Source of the DNA: Lachnospiraceae bacterium | GTDB lineage: Bacteria > Bacillota > Clostridia > Lachnospirales > Lachnospiraceae | DNA: 10,831 bases | NCBI GenBank assembly: GCA_003520105.1 | Contig: DOVL01000190.1 | Span: 1-10,831 of the forward strand | Direction of reading: 5' to 3' | Part shown: positions 1-6,898 of the stretch, one piece after another | Layout of the letters: each line of letters opens with the position of its first letter | How positions within the stretch are numbered: the first letter of the stretch is position 1 | The notes under the pieces: generated by a model | What the model saw: only the letters and a program-made list of their open reading frames with translations | Told to the model about the DNA's origin: nothing | The model's database searches: none | Made by a program: the position numbers and the translations under genes

Positions 1-990
1 AGTGCGATGGACCGCTATAACAGCAGTATGGGAGACATTGGTCTCGGAGGGCTTTCGGGAGCATCAGGCATGCCGAAACCGGTAAGCGCTACAAACAGCT
101 CGGGCAGCGGCTCGGGAAGTTCGTCAGCAGATGCCGGGCTGAATCTTAAGGAGATAAATGATATACTTCGCGATGTAGACGACCTTATAGGTCTCGGAGC
201 GGTCAAGAAAGAGATACATGATATGGTAAACCTTCTTCTTGTTCAGAAGCTGAGGGAGAAGAGAGGGCTGAAGAGTCCGTATATATCGAGACATCTTGTA
301 TTTACGGGGAATCCGGGTACTGGTAAGACGACCATCGCCAGATATCTGGGCAAGATCTATAAGAGTCTCGGGATACTTCCGAAGGGTCAGATGATAGAAA
401 CTGACAGAGCCGGGCTCGTCGCGGGCTATATGGGTCAGACGGCCGAGAAGGTTCAGGAGGTTGCCGGAAATGCGATGGGCGGAATCCTCTTCATCGACGA
501 GGCATACACTTTGGCGATGAATAAAGAAGGGGATTTCGGTCAGGAGGCAATAGATACTCTTCTCAAGATCATGGAGGATCACAGAGATGAGCTTATAGTG
601 ATCGTTGCCGGTTACACCGACAGAATGGACGAGTTCCTTGATTCCAATCCGGGCCTCAGGTCGAGATTCAGCAAATATATCGCATTTGAGGATTATTCAA
701 ATGAGGAGCTGCTGCAGATATTTAAGGGATATTGCAGCGAGCAGGATTATCACCTGGAGCAGGGCATAGAGATCAAGCTGATCGAAAAGTTTGCAGAGCT
801 TCGGCACGCTGAGGGAGATAATTTCGGTAATGCGAGAACGGTAAGAAACTATTTTGAGAGGGTGATCTCAAATCAGGCAAACCGCATAATGAGTGGCGGA
901 AGCATCATGGATCCGGGCGCATTTGGACAGGCATTCGGGGACTTCACCGGAGATATGCTTATGACCATAACCAACGAGGATCTTACTTGA
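1..990 (+). CDS. AAA+ ATPase, CbbX/SpoVK type (5' end outside window)
   Basis: This is the C-terminal part of a AAA+ ATPase. Numbering from the ATG at position 7, a Gly/Ser-rich linker (about 1-45) leads into a complete AAA module. Visible motifs are Walker A GNPGTGKT (101-108), Walker B ILFIDEA (160-166), the sensor-1 strand IVIVAGYTDRM (197-207), an NPGLRSRF arginine-finger segment (214-221) and GNARTVRN (274-281) in the sensor-2 lid. This pattern belongs to the CbbX/SpoVK clade, whose members use ATP hydrolysis to remodel protein complexes. The frame stays open upstream of position 7, and the linker looks like the joint between two domains, so the gene probably begins before the window; clade proteins often carry two or three modules. 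The substrate is unknown. The next gene starts 235 bases downstream behind its own repeat-bearing leader, so a shared operon is doubtful. Family assignment is firm, cellular role is not. Confidence 0.9.
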   Translation, partial: SAMDRYNSSMGDIGLGGLSGASGMPKPVSATNSSGSGSGSSSADAGLNLKEINDILRDVDDLIGLGAVKKEIHDMVNLLLVQKLREKRGLKSPYISRHLVFTGNPGTGKTTIARYLGKIYKSLGILPKGQMIETDRAGLVAGYMGQTAEKVQEVAGNAMGGILFIDEAYTLAMNKEGDFGQEAIDTLLKIMEDHRDELIVIVAGYTDRMDEFLDSNPGLRSRFSKYIAFEDYSNEELLQIFKGYCSEQDYHLEQGIEIKLIEKFAELRHAEGDNFGNARTVRNYFERVISNQANRIMSGGSIMDPGAFGQAFGDFTGDMLMTITNEDLT

Positions 991-1017
991 ATGATCAGAC
1001 AGGAACCCGTTGTTATT

Positions 1018-1125
1018 TCAGGATAGCTATTAGCAGTGTCGGTTATATAATATTCAGGATAGCTATTTGTAGTGTCGGTTATATAATATCCAGGATAGCT
1101 ATCAGTAGTGTTGGGTGTATAATAT
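1018..1125 (+). repeat. Three contiguous 36-bp direct repeats, promoter-like
   Basis: Copies lie at 1018-1053, 1054-1089 and 1090-1125 with no spacers. Copies 1 and 2 differ at only a few positions, and copy 3 is slightly more diverged. Each copy contains the palindrome ATAGCTAT (extended to GATAGCTATC in copy 3, 1094-1103) and ends in a perfect TATAAT (1046-1051, 1082-1087, 1118-1123). Sixteen bases upstream of each TATAAT is TAGCTA, a poor -35 match. The array lies 100 bases before the start of the beta-helix surface protein. The unit length is a multiple of three, so a short open frame runs through it with 12-residue repeats, but I do not regard that as a gene. A tandem promoter/operator array is the favoured reading; this is inference. 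Confidence 0.85.
1118..1123 (+). promoter_or_regulatory. Candidate -10 box of the beta-helix surface protein gene
   Basis: This is the last of three identical TATAAT hexamers in the 36-bp repeats and the closest to the surface-protein gene. It would give a transcript leader of about 100 bases. The possible -35 partner, TAGCTA at 1096-1101, matches consensus at only three of six positions, so the promoter would be weak or activator-dependent. The ATAGCTAT palindrome overlapping that -35 is a plausible regulator site. Confidence 0.4.
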
Positions 1126-1225
1126 CCAGAAACAACAATATACTGACCGGGTGGTTTACGGCAGTAATTCCGTGGATCAGCAAAAACAGGAGACTGTGAA
1201 CTGTAATAAGGATCGGAGAAAATGT

Positions 1226-4200
1226 ATGAAAAAAGGGAAGATCAGAAAGTATTGTATGAGGTTAATGGCACTCGCTTTGGTGGGTGTTCTTGCAGTACTG
1301 CTCAGCATGAATAAGTCTGAGGCAGCACCGTCAGGCAAGGGGGTTGGAAATATCACCGACCTACAGAAGGCAATAGCGGCAGGGGAGGAAAATATCTACC
1401 TTACGGCGGATATCACATATGGAAGCAAATACATAATTCTGCAATTTAATAGTGGCAAGAATGTAACACTTGATCTAAACGGACATGATATTATCATGAA
1501 CAATAGTCCGAGAAGATGTTATTTCAACGTAAGTAGTGGTACGACTCTGACGATTTGTGATACGAGCAGTACGGATGGTGATGAGCAGGGACGTATAAGA
1601 CATGGCGGCGGTTTCTTCGGCGGTGGCGTCCGTGTTGATGGTGAAGGAACAAAGCTGATCCTCGAAAGTGGCGGAATAAGTGAATGTGAGGCTACCTGCG
1701 GTGGAGCAGTTGCGGTTTTGGACGGTGCGTCATTTGAGATGAATGGCGGGTATATAGAGCTTAGCAGGACCTATGGGCAGTCGAAGAATAACGAAAGTGC
1801 AGGAAACGGTAATGGCGTGTATGTCGCCGAAGGTACATTTACCATGAACGGCGGCTGTATCAGAGGTAACAATGCCGGCAACACAGAATCACATAACGGC
1901 GGTGCCGTATGGGTTGGTGAAAATGCTGTATTTACCATGAATGGCGGTAAGATCGGCGACAGACAGATACTCAGCAGTAAATATTACGGAACACAGGGCG
2001 GCGGAAATATCAGCCAGGGAAACGGCGGTGCAATTTATGTCGGCGGTGGTGAATGCTACCTTAACAGCGGAGAGATTGACAGTAACACTGCAAACGGAAA
2101 GCTCGGCGGCGGCGCGGTATTTATTGGAGAAGGAAGTACCTTTGAGATAAAGTCAGAGGTGCAGCTGCTGGCTAACAGAGCCAATGAAAATGGCGGTGCG
2201 ATTTATATCGACAGACCAAAATCATGTGTAATAAATGGCGTTACCATAGATGGCGGAACGTCAGGTGCCAACGCTACACGTGGCGGTGCGATATATGTTT
2301 CAAGTAATACAACTCAGGATATCACAGTGAAGGATGTGGTTATGAAAAGGCTGACCTCGGCAGACGGAGGAGCAGTGTATTCGGAAGGGGGAAAGCTTAA
2401 CCTTTCAAATGTAACTATGAGTAACTGTTCTTCAAGTGGTAACGGCGGAGCTATGCATCTGGCAGGCAAAGCGGTTGTTGTTGTCAAAAATGGTACGATA
2501 ACAGATAATGACGCTATATATGGAGATATTAATGAGTCTAACGGGCTTGGCGGAGCCATATGTCTGAAGGGCGAATCCAACTGTCTGCTTGAAAATACAG
2601 TTGTAAGCAATAACAAAGCCAATAACGGCGGAGGTATCTATGTGTCAAAAGACACAACACTTACTGTGGATGGAGGAAGTATAACAGATAATGAGGCTGT
2701 AGAGGATTTTTATTATGCTATTGTTACTGCCGGAGGTATTTGGGATGCTGGAAACCTCACATTTGCCGGGGCTCCTGTAATTAAGGATAATATACAGAGT
2801 AATCATAATGCGGATAAATATCCAAAAAGTGATGTTTATCTTACCTACGATAATAATGCCAAAGACACGGTACATATCAATGCCGGTTCGGAATTAAAAG
2901 AAGGCGCTGAGATCGGAATTCTAACAGAGGTTGGAAGCAGCAGAGATTACATAAATACAGACACGATCCGTATCACATATAACTACAAGAATAAAAACTG
3001 GAAAACAGCGCCTGAAAAGTATTTCTTTAGTGATGACTCTTCATACTATGTGCAGAAGAACCCTAATCTTTACAGCAATACGGCATTTTATCATGAAGCT
3101 TTTTTGATGAAGGAGAAGCATGATCATAGTAATAATTACACGTATGTTGACAGGGTTATTCCTAACTGCGTAAGTGTGGGCCATAATGATTATTACGAAT
3201 GTCTTGAATGCCACAGAATATTTATTGATTATGAATTCGCCATTGAAACCAATGATGAGGAAAGGCTTTTGGATAAAGATCCATATAATCATAAAGGCCC
3301 GGAGGTTGAATCAGATTGGACGGCAGATACGACGGCTCTCTGTATGAAGGGTGGAATAGATAAACGAAATATAACCTGTGGTGCCTGTCATGAAGTAATA
3401 AGGACTGAGTACATGGATACATTACCTGCAGGTCATAAATGGGAGGATTATTCAGAAACATACGATGATAACGGAGCAACAAAAACAAAAACCGGCTGGA
3501 AGTGTAAGGTTTGTGGGCTGATCGTTTGGGGTAATAACCCTGAATGCGAGCATAAAAACATTGAAGATAGATATGGGATTTCAAGCACATGTAAATTACA
3601 TGGAAATAAACCATATAGTATATGTAAAGACTGTGGAACGTATTTTAAATTTGGCACAAAAGAGTTAATGTCTAAGGAAGAGGTGAATGATATAATTCTT
3701 CCTTTAGCTGCTCATAATTATACAGCAGTCACTGGTCCATCAACAATTAAAGAAGCTACTACTTGTACCGAGGATAGCTATTATACATACAGTAAAAAAT
3801 GCAATATCTGTAATTTTGTAGAAAGTACAAGAACAGAGATAATTCCTGCACATCATTCCTGGGCCGTAACACCAAATACGGATGATTGCATAATAATGCG
3901 TTTCTGTCGTGTCTGTAATCTGAAAGAAGTCATCGACTATAATCATAACCTGGTAGAAGTGCCTTATGTTGCGCCGTCATGCGTTCTTGACGGACATGAG
4001 GCTTATTATGAATGCTTAAAATGCGGCGAAAGATTTAAAGAGAATATCGATGAAGATGATGAGATCACTGAAGAGGAGCACAATTCGCTCAAGATCACTG
4101 ATGAAGAATTTAAGAGTAAATATATCATTCCTGCAACCGGACATAAGCCGGGGGAAGCCGTTATGGAGAATGTGATCGATCCGGACTGTAATACAGAAGG

Positions 4201-4942
4201 AAGCTATGAAGAGGTTATCTATTGCTCTGTATGTGACAGAGAGATAAGCCGAGAGGAGAAGGTTCTCGACAAGGTGACTATATCAGCGGCCGGTGATGGA
4301 CAGATATGGACACTTGGGGATTCAGGAAATCTTAAATTTGTATTTAAGAGAAGCTATAAGGACGAGGACACCTTTGACGAGTGGTTTACAGGTGTGGTCA
4401 AGGTTGACGATGAAGAATTGGCTGCTTCTGATTTTGCTGCGGTAAAGGGCAGCGTCGATCTTAAGCTTAATGACTCCTTCCTGAACACGCTTGAAGTGGG
4501 AAAGCATATTGTTACGGTTGTATTTGATGATGCTGAGTCTTCCGCAGAGTTTAGTGTTGTTGAGCCTGAGAAAGAAGAACCTTCCGAAGATAAGGATGAT
4601 GAGACTACACCTTCGGATGATGAACAAACCTCGAATGAGGAAGATTCCACAACGGATGGTAAAAAAATTGCTGATGACAAAACTGTTGATAATACCGGTG
4701 ACAGTACCGAGAAAGTAACGGAAGATCCGGGTAAGGATGCTGTTATCGAAGAGAAGACTGAAGGAAATTCAACAGATAAGACCGACAGTACAGCTAAAAC
4801 CGGCGACGAGACTCCGGTTGGGATATTTATCATTCTTGCGGCTGTGTCTGTTATTGCGATCGCGGCATGCATAGTGCTGAAGATCAGAAAAAACAGGAAG
4901 AGCAGTATGGAAGATAGTGAGAACAAGGAGAGCAGATCCTGA
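1226..4942 (+). CDS. Large cell-wall-anchored beta-helix protein with eight CxxC modules
   Basis: This 1238-residue secreted protein begins at ATG 1226, chosen because GGAG (1215-1218) sits 7 bases upstream and a signal peptide follows at once (basic start, hydrophobic 11-27, cleavage near SEA/A at 33). The frame is open back to a GTG at 1115, but that codon overlaps a TATAAT box. Residues about 75-520 form a right-handed parallel beta-helix with some twelve GGA(I/V) turns, for example NGGAIYV at 267 and 467. Residues 630-1005 hold eight modules, each with His, usually a lone Cys, then CxxC (659, 718, 760, 800, 859, 894, 930, 1000). An Ig-like domain (about 1015-1112), an acidic Thr/Ser stalk and a sorting signal follow: TAKTGDE (1189-1195), hydrophobic helix to about 1219, then basic residues. 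Around 3540-3860 the gene is visibly more AT-rich than its flanks. Ligand and function are unknown; adhesion or glycan binding is a guess. Confidence 0.9.
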   Translation: MKKGKIRKYCMRLMALALVGVLAVLLSMNKSEAAPSGKGVGNITDLQKAIAAGEENIYLTADITYGSKYIILQFNSGKNVTLDLNGHDIIMNNSPRRCYFNVSSGTTLTICDTSSTDGDEQGRIRHGGGFFGGGVRVDGEGTKLILESGGISECEATCGGAVAVLDGASFEMNGGYIELSRTYGQSKNNESAGNGNGVYVAEGTFTMNGGCIRGNNAGNTESHNGGAVWVGENAVFTMNGGKIGDRQILSSKYYGTQGGGNISQGNGGAIYVGGGECYLNSGEIDSNTANGKLGGGAVFIGEGSTFEIKSEVQLLANRANENGGAIYIDRPKSCVINGVTIDGGTSGANATRGGAIYVSSNTTQDITVKDVVMKRLTSADGGAVYSEGGKLNLSNVTMSNCSSSGNGGAMHLAGKAVVVVKNGTITDNDAIYGDINESNGLGGAICLKGESNCLLENTVVSNNKANNGGGIYVSKDTTLTVDGGSITDNEAVEDFYYAIVTAGGIWDAGNLTFAGAPVIKDNIQSNHNADKYPKSDVYLTYDNNAKDTVHINAGSELKEGAEIGILTEVGSSRDYINTDTIRITYNYKNKNWKTAPEKYFFSDDSSYYVQKNPNLYSNTAFYHEAFLMKEKHDHSNNYTYVDRVIPNCVSVGHNDYYECLECHRIFIDYEFAIETNDEERLLDKDPYNHKGPEVESDWTADTTALCMKGGIDKRNITCGACHEVIRTEYMDTLPAGHKWEDYSETYDDNGATKTKTGWKCKVCGLIVWGNNPECEHKNIEDRYGISSTCKLHGNKPYSICKDCGTYFKFGTKELMSKEEVNDIILPLAAHNYTAVTGPSTIKEATTCTEDSYYTYSKKCNICNFVESTRTEIIPAHHSWAVTPNTDDCIIMRFCRVCNLKEVIDYNHNLVEVPYVAPSCVLDGHEAYYECLKCGERFKENIDEDDEITEEEHNSLKITDEEFKSKYIIPATGHKPGEAVMENVIDPDCNTEGSYEEVIYCSVCDREISREEKVLDKVTISAAGDGQIWTLGDSGNLKFVFKRSYKDEDTFDEWFTGVVKVDDEELAASDFAAVKGSVDLKLNDSFLNTLEVGKHIVTVVFDDAESSAEFSVVEPEKEEPSEDKDDETTPSDDEQTSNEEDSTTDGKKIADDKTVDNTGDSTEKVTEDPGKDAVIEEKTEGNSTDKTDSTAKTGDETPVGIFIILAAVSVIAIAACIVLKIRKNRKSSMEDSENKESRS

Positions 4943-5030
4943 TCAGGCAGGGTATGGCTTTTTGCAGAATGTATGTATGAACTGAAAATACTGCCAAAAC
5001 CGAAGGGCAGATGAACATTTGGGTTGAAAT

Positions 5031-5882
5031 ATGTCCGGGATACTATATCTTGTTGCGACGCCTATAGGAAATCTTGAAGATATGACTTTCCGCGCGGTGA
5101 GAGTGCTGAAAGAGGCAGATCTCATCGCTGCGGAAGATACGAGGAACAGTATCAAGCTTCTTAATCACTTTGAGATCAGGACTCCTATGACGAGCTATCA
5201 TGAATTTAATAAATATGACAAGGCGGACCGGCTTATCGAGAAGCTTTCGGAAGGGCAGACGGTTGCTCTTATCACTGATGCCGGAACACCGGGAATCTCA
5301 GATCCGGGCGAGGTTCTGGTAGAGAAATGCTATGAGGCCGGGATAACGGTCATACCGGTTCCGGGGGCCTGCGCGGCAGTAAATGCGCTGATCGCATCCG
5401 GGCAGCCTACAAGAAGATTTGCATTTGAAGCATTTCTTCCTGCCGATAAGAAGGAAAGAAGAGCCGTTATTCAGGAATTAAAAAATGAAACAAGAACGAT
5501 CGTGCTTTATGAAGCTCCGCACAGGCTTGTAAAGACCCTGAAGGAGCTTCGGGAGAATCTTGGCGACAGAGAGCTGACGCTTTGCAAGGAACTTACCAAG
5601 AAGCATGAAAGTTTTGCCCGGACAACTCTGGATGAAGCAATAAGTGCTTTTGAAGATGAAGATAATGCTCCGAGAGGCGAGTATGTTCTTGTTATTAAAG
5701 GTAAGAGCGAAGAAGCCGTTGAAGCTGAAAAGGCGGCTGCGTGGGAGAACATATCCGTGACAGAACACGTCGAGATGTATATCACCGGCGGAATGACCAA
5801 GAAGGATGCGATTAAGCAGGTCGCACTCGACAGAAACCTGCCGAAGCGTGAGGTTTATGCCGAGGTGGAGAGAATTAGCTAA
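5031..5882 (+). CDS. rsmI: 16S rRNA (cytidine(1402)-2'-O)-methyltransferase RsmI
   Basis: RsmI uses S-adenosylmethionine to methylate the 2'-hydroxyl of C1402 in the decoding centre of 16S rRNA, tuning start-codon and decoding fidelity. The 283-residue product has the normal family length and the tetrapyrrole-methylase-like fold. Visible motifs are VATPIGNL (8-15), AAEDTR (33-38), TDAGTPGISDPG (82-93, SAM-binding region), VPGACA (110-115) and YEAPHR (160-165). The C-terminal GMTKKDAIKQVALDRNLPK segment (254-272) matches the small helical tail of the family. The start at 5031 is set by the conserved N-terminus; its Shine-Dalgarno is weak (GGG at 5021-5023), and an out-of-frame ATG at 5011 opens an 18-codon frame overlapping it. 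It lies between two surface-protein regions with no functional link to either. Identification is secure. Confidence 0.97.
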   Translation: MSGILYLVATPIGNLEDMTFRAVRVLKEADLIAAEDTRNSIKLLNHFEIRTPMTSYHEFNKYDKADRLIEKLSEGQTVALITDAGTPGISDPGEVLVEKCYEAGITVIPVPGACAAVNALIASGQPTRRFAFEAFLPADKKERRAVIQELKNETRTIVLYEAPHRLVKTLKELRENLGDRELTLCKELTKKHESFARTTLDEAISAFEDEDNAPRGEYVLVIKGKSEEAVEAEKAAAWENISVTEHVEMYITGGMTKKDAIKQVALDRNLPKREVYAEVERIS

Positions 5883-5885
5883 CAA

Positions 5886-5913
5886 TTGAAACACTGCGAT
5901 GCCGGATTAAAAA
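5886..5913 (+). promoter_or_regulatory. Weak candidate promoter ahead of the sortase gene
   Basis: TTGAAA (5886-5891) is a five-of-six match to the -35 consensus and is followed after 16 bases by TAAAAA (5908-5913), a four-of-six match to the -10. It begins just past the rsmI stop and would give a leader of about 90 bases containing the 13-bp repeats. Read-through from rsmI is an equally good explanation for sortase transcription. Confidence 0.25.
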
Positions 5914-5954
5914 CAGTGAATTGAGTAAATATATTCAGGTGAAAATATGCAGCT

Positions 5955-5993
5955 GATCATATCAGTCGATCATATCAGCCGATCATATCAGCC
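5955..5993 (+). repeat. Three contiguous 13-bp repeats upstream of the sortase
   Basis: The unit GATCATATCAGCC occurs at 5968-5980 and 5981-5993, and GATCATATCAGTC (one mismatch) at 5955-5967. The first unit with the preceding base forms the interrupted palindrome TGAT-CAT-ATCA (5954-5964). The array ends directly against the Shine-Dalgarno of the sortase gene (GGAAAGAGGAG, 5994-6004). Its position suggests an operator or an RNA element affecting translation, but it could also be a copy-number-variable simple repeat. Confidence 0.8.
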
Positions 5994-6005
5994 GGAAAGA
6001 GGAGT

Positions 6006-6713
6006 ATGAGCGCAAGGAAGTTCTGGATAAAAATGAATATCCTGTATGAGCGGTTTATGCTTCTGGTTTTTACGGCAGTGCTGCTCATAATTATCTATGC
6101 CTTGTATGACAGCTGGTATATTTACGATAAGGCAAATATCGATCTTATGAAGTATAAGCCTGCGGAGGGCAGCAGCGTTCCGGCCGATGCGCCGATAACC
6201 GATGATATGGTGGCATGGATCACCATGGATGATACAAATATCGATTATCCGATCATGCAGGGAGATAACAATTTAGAGTACCTGAACATGAATCCTTACG
6301 GTGAGTACAGCCTTTCCGGGAGCATATTTCTTGACAGTAGAAACAAGCCTGATTTTTCAGAACAGTATTCGATAATATACGGGCATCATATGGAATACGG
6401 AGTGATGTTCGGCGCGCTTGATGAATACCTTGACAGTGTATATCTTAAAGCTCACAGCGATGGAGAGCTTCTGGTCGGGCGGGAGAATATTAAAAAATAC
6501 AGGCTTAAGGTTTTTGCCGGTGCGAAGATCAACATATTTAAAGACGAGGTTTTCTTTGATCCGGGAATCAAAGAGCCGGAGAAGCTGATAAAGGAATATG
6601 CGGCGGTTTACGATCAGACGGTTGAACGATCAGAGCATATAATAGTGCTTTCAACCTGTACCGAGCCGGTTTCACAGAACAGGCTGCTGGTCTTCTGTTA
6701 TATTTACGAGTGA
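6006..6713 (+). CDS. srtB: Class B sortase, probable pilin polymerase
   Basis: Sortases cut surface-protein sorting signals and join the new C-terminus to an amine, either on the cell wall precursor or on a pilin lysine. This 235-residue protein has an N-terminal membrane anchor (about 18-31) and an extracellular catalytic domain. Class B hallmarks are YGHHM (125-129, catalytic His127), the following MFGAL segment, STCT (216-219, catalytic Cys218) and Arg226 in QNRLLVF. It stands directly upstream of the pilin genes, and class B enzymes (SrtC2) polymerise FctA pilins in group A Streptococcus, so pilus assembly is the likely job. The symbol is a family label; srtB proteins elsewhere can serve haem uptake. 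The start is uncertain: the SD GGAAAGAGGAG (5994-6004) runs almost into ATG 6006, and Met10 (6033) is an alternative with AAGGAA about 13 bases upstream. Its gene is separated from the pilin operon by a strong promoter. Confidence 0.92.
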   Translation: MSARKFWIKMNILYERFMLLVFTAVLLIIIYALYDSWYIYDKANIDLMKYKPAEGSSVPADAPITDDMVAWITMDDTNIDYPIMQGDNNLEYLNMNPYGEYSLSGSIFLDSRNKPDFSEQYSIIYGHHMEYGVMFGALDEYLDSVYLKAHSDGELLVGRENIKKYRLKVFAGAKINIFKDEVFFDPGIKEPEKLIKEYAAVYDQTVERSEHIIVLSTCTEPVSQNRLLVFCYIYE

Positions 6714-6718
6714 CCGGT

Positions 6719-6738
6719 AAAAAATATTAATATTTTTT
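6719..6738. other. Perfect 20-bp AT-only palindrome
   Basis: Positions 6719-6728 and 6729-6738 are exact reverse complements composed only of A and T, beginning six bases after the sortase stop and ending in a T run to 6739. With no GC in the stem it would be a poor intrinsic terminator. It lies at about -78 to -59 relative to the start inferred from the next promoter, so it could stimulate that promoter in the manner of an upstream A/T element. Confidence 0.5.
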
Positions 6739-6761
6739 TAAAATGTGCTGTTTAAGTATAA

Positions 6762-6790
6762 TTGACAGACAGTAGACTACTTGACATAAT
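6762..6790 (+). promoter_or_regulatory. Sigma-A promoter of the pilin operon
   Basis: A perfect -35 TTGACA (6762-6767) is followed by a 17-base spacer and CATAAT (6785-6790), five of six to consensus. Transcription would start near 6797, giving a leader of about 100 bases before the SipA-like gene. A second TTGACA at 6781-6786 has only a weak -10 (TATTAG, 6804-6809), and a TATAAT at 6757-6762 overlaps the -35. This promoter separates expression of the pilin genes from the upstream sortase gene. Confidence 0.75.
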
Positions 6791-6795
6791 ATCTT

Positions 6796-6825
6796 ACACA
6801 ACCTATTAGGATGGTGGATTTGTGT
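6796..6825 (+). promoter_or_regulatory. Inverted repeat at the predicted transcription start
   Basis: ACACAA (6796-6801) and TTGTGT (6820-6825) are reverse complements enclosing 18 bases that contain the small inverted repeat CCTA-T-TAGG (6802-6810). It begins at the predicted start of the pilin transcript, so it could be an operator or a 5' leader hairpin. The stem is short and could be coincidence. Confidence 0.3.
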
Positions 6826-6898
6826 GATCTATTGCAATATCTTCCGGTTTTATTAAAGTATAAATGGGAGGATTTTTTGTTATTGTTTGAGGAAATGT

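Noticed and set aside
1018..1125. CRISPR array
   Set aside because: The 36-bp units are directly contiguous with no spacers, and no cas gene is present.
987..1199. 70-codon frame with TTG start giving 12-residue repeats
   Set aside because: It exists because the 36-bp repeat is a multiple of three. It has no proper ribosome site, uses a TTG inside the stop region of the ATPase gene, and runs through promoter-like sequence.
3110..4240. Nucleic-acid-binding zinc fingers
   Set aside because: The CxxC modules lie in a protein with a signal peptide and wall anchor, so they are extracellular.
4354..4926. 190-codon Ser-rich frame on the minus strand
   Set aside because: It is the antisense shadow of the acidic stalk and sorting signal of the beta-helix protein.
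4938..5010. Terminator after the beta-helix protein gene
   Set aside because: The palindrome CCTGATCAGG (4938-4947) and the short CTGCC/GGCAG stem (4991-5010) are not followed by a proper T run.
5011..5067. 18-residue leader peptide overlapping the start of rsmI
   Set aside because: The purine-rich site is only three bases from this ATG, and nothing else supports translation.
6719..6739. Intrinsic terminator after the sortase
   Set aside because: The palindrome contains only A and T, so the stem would be too weak for a convincing terminator.
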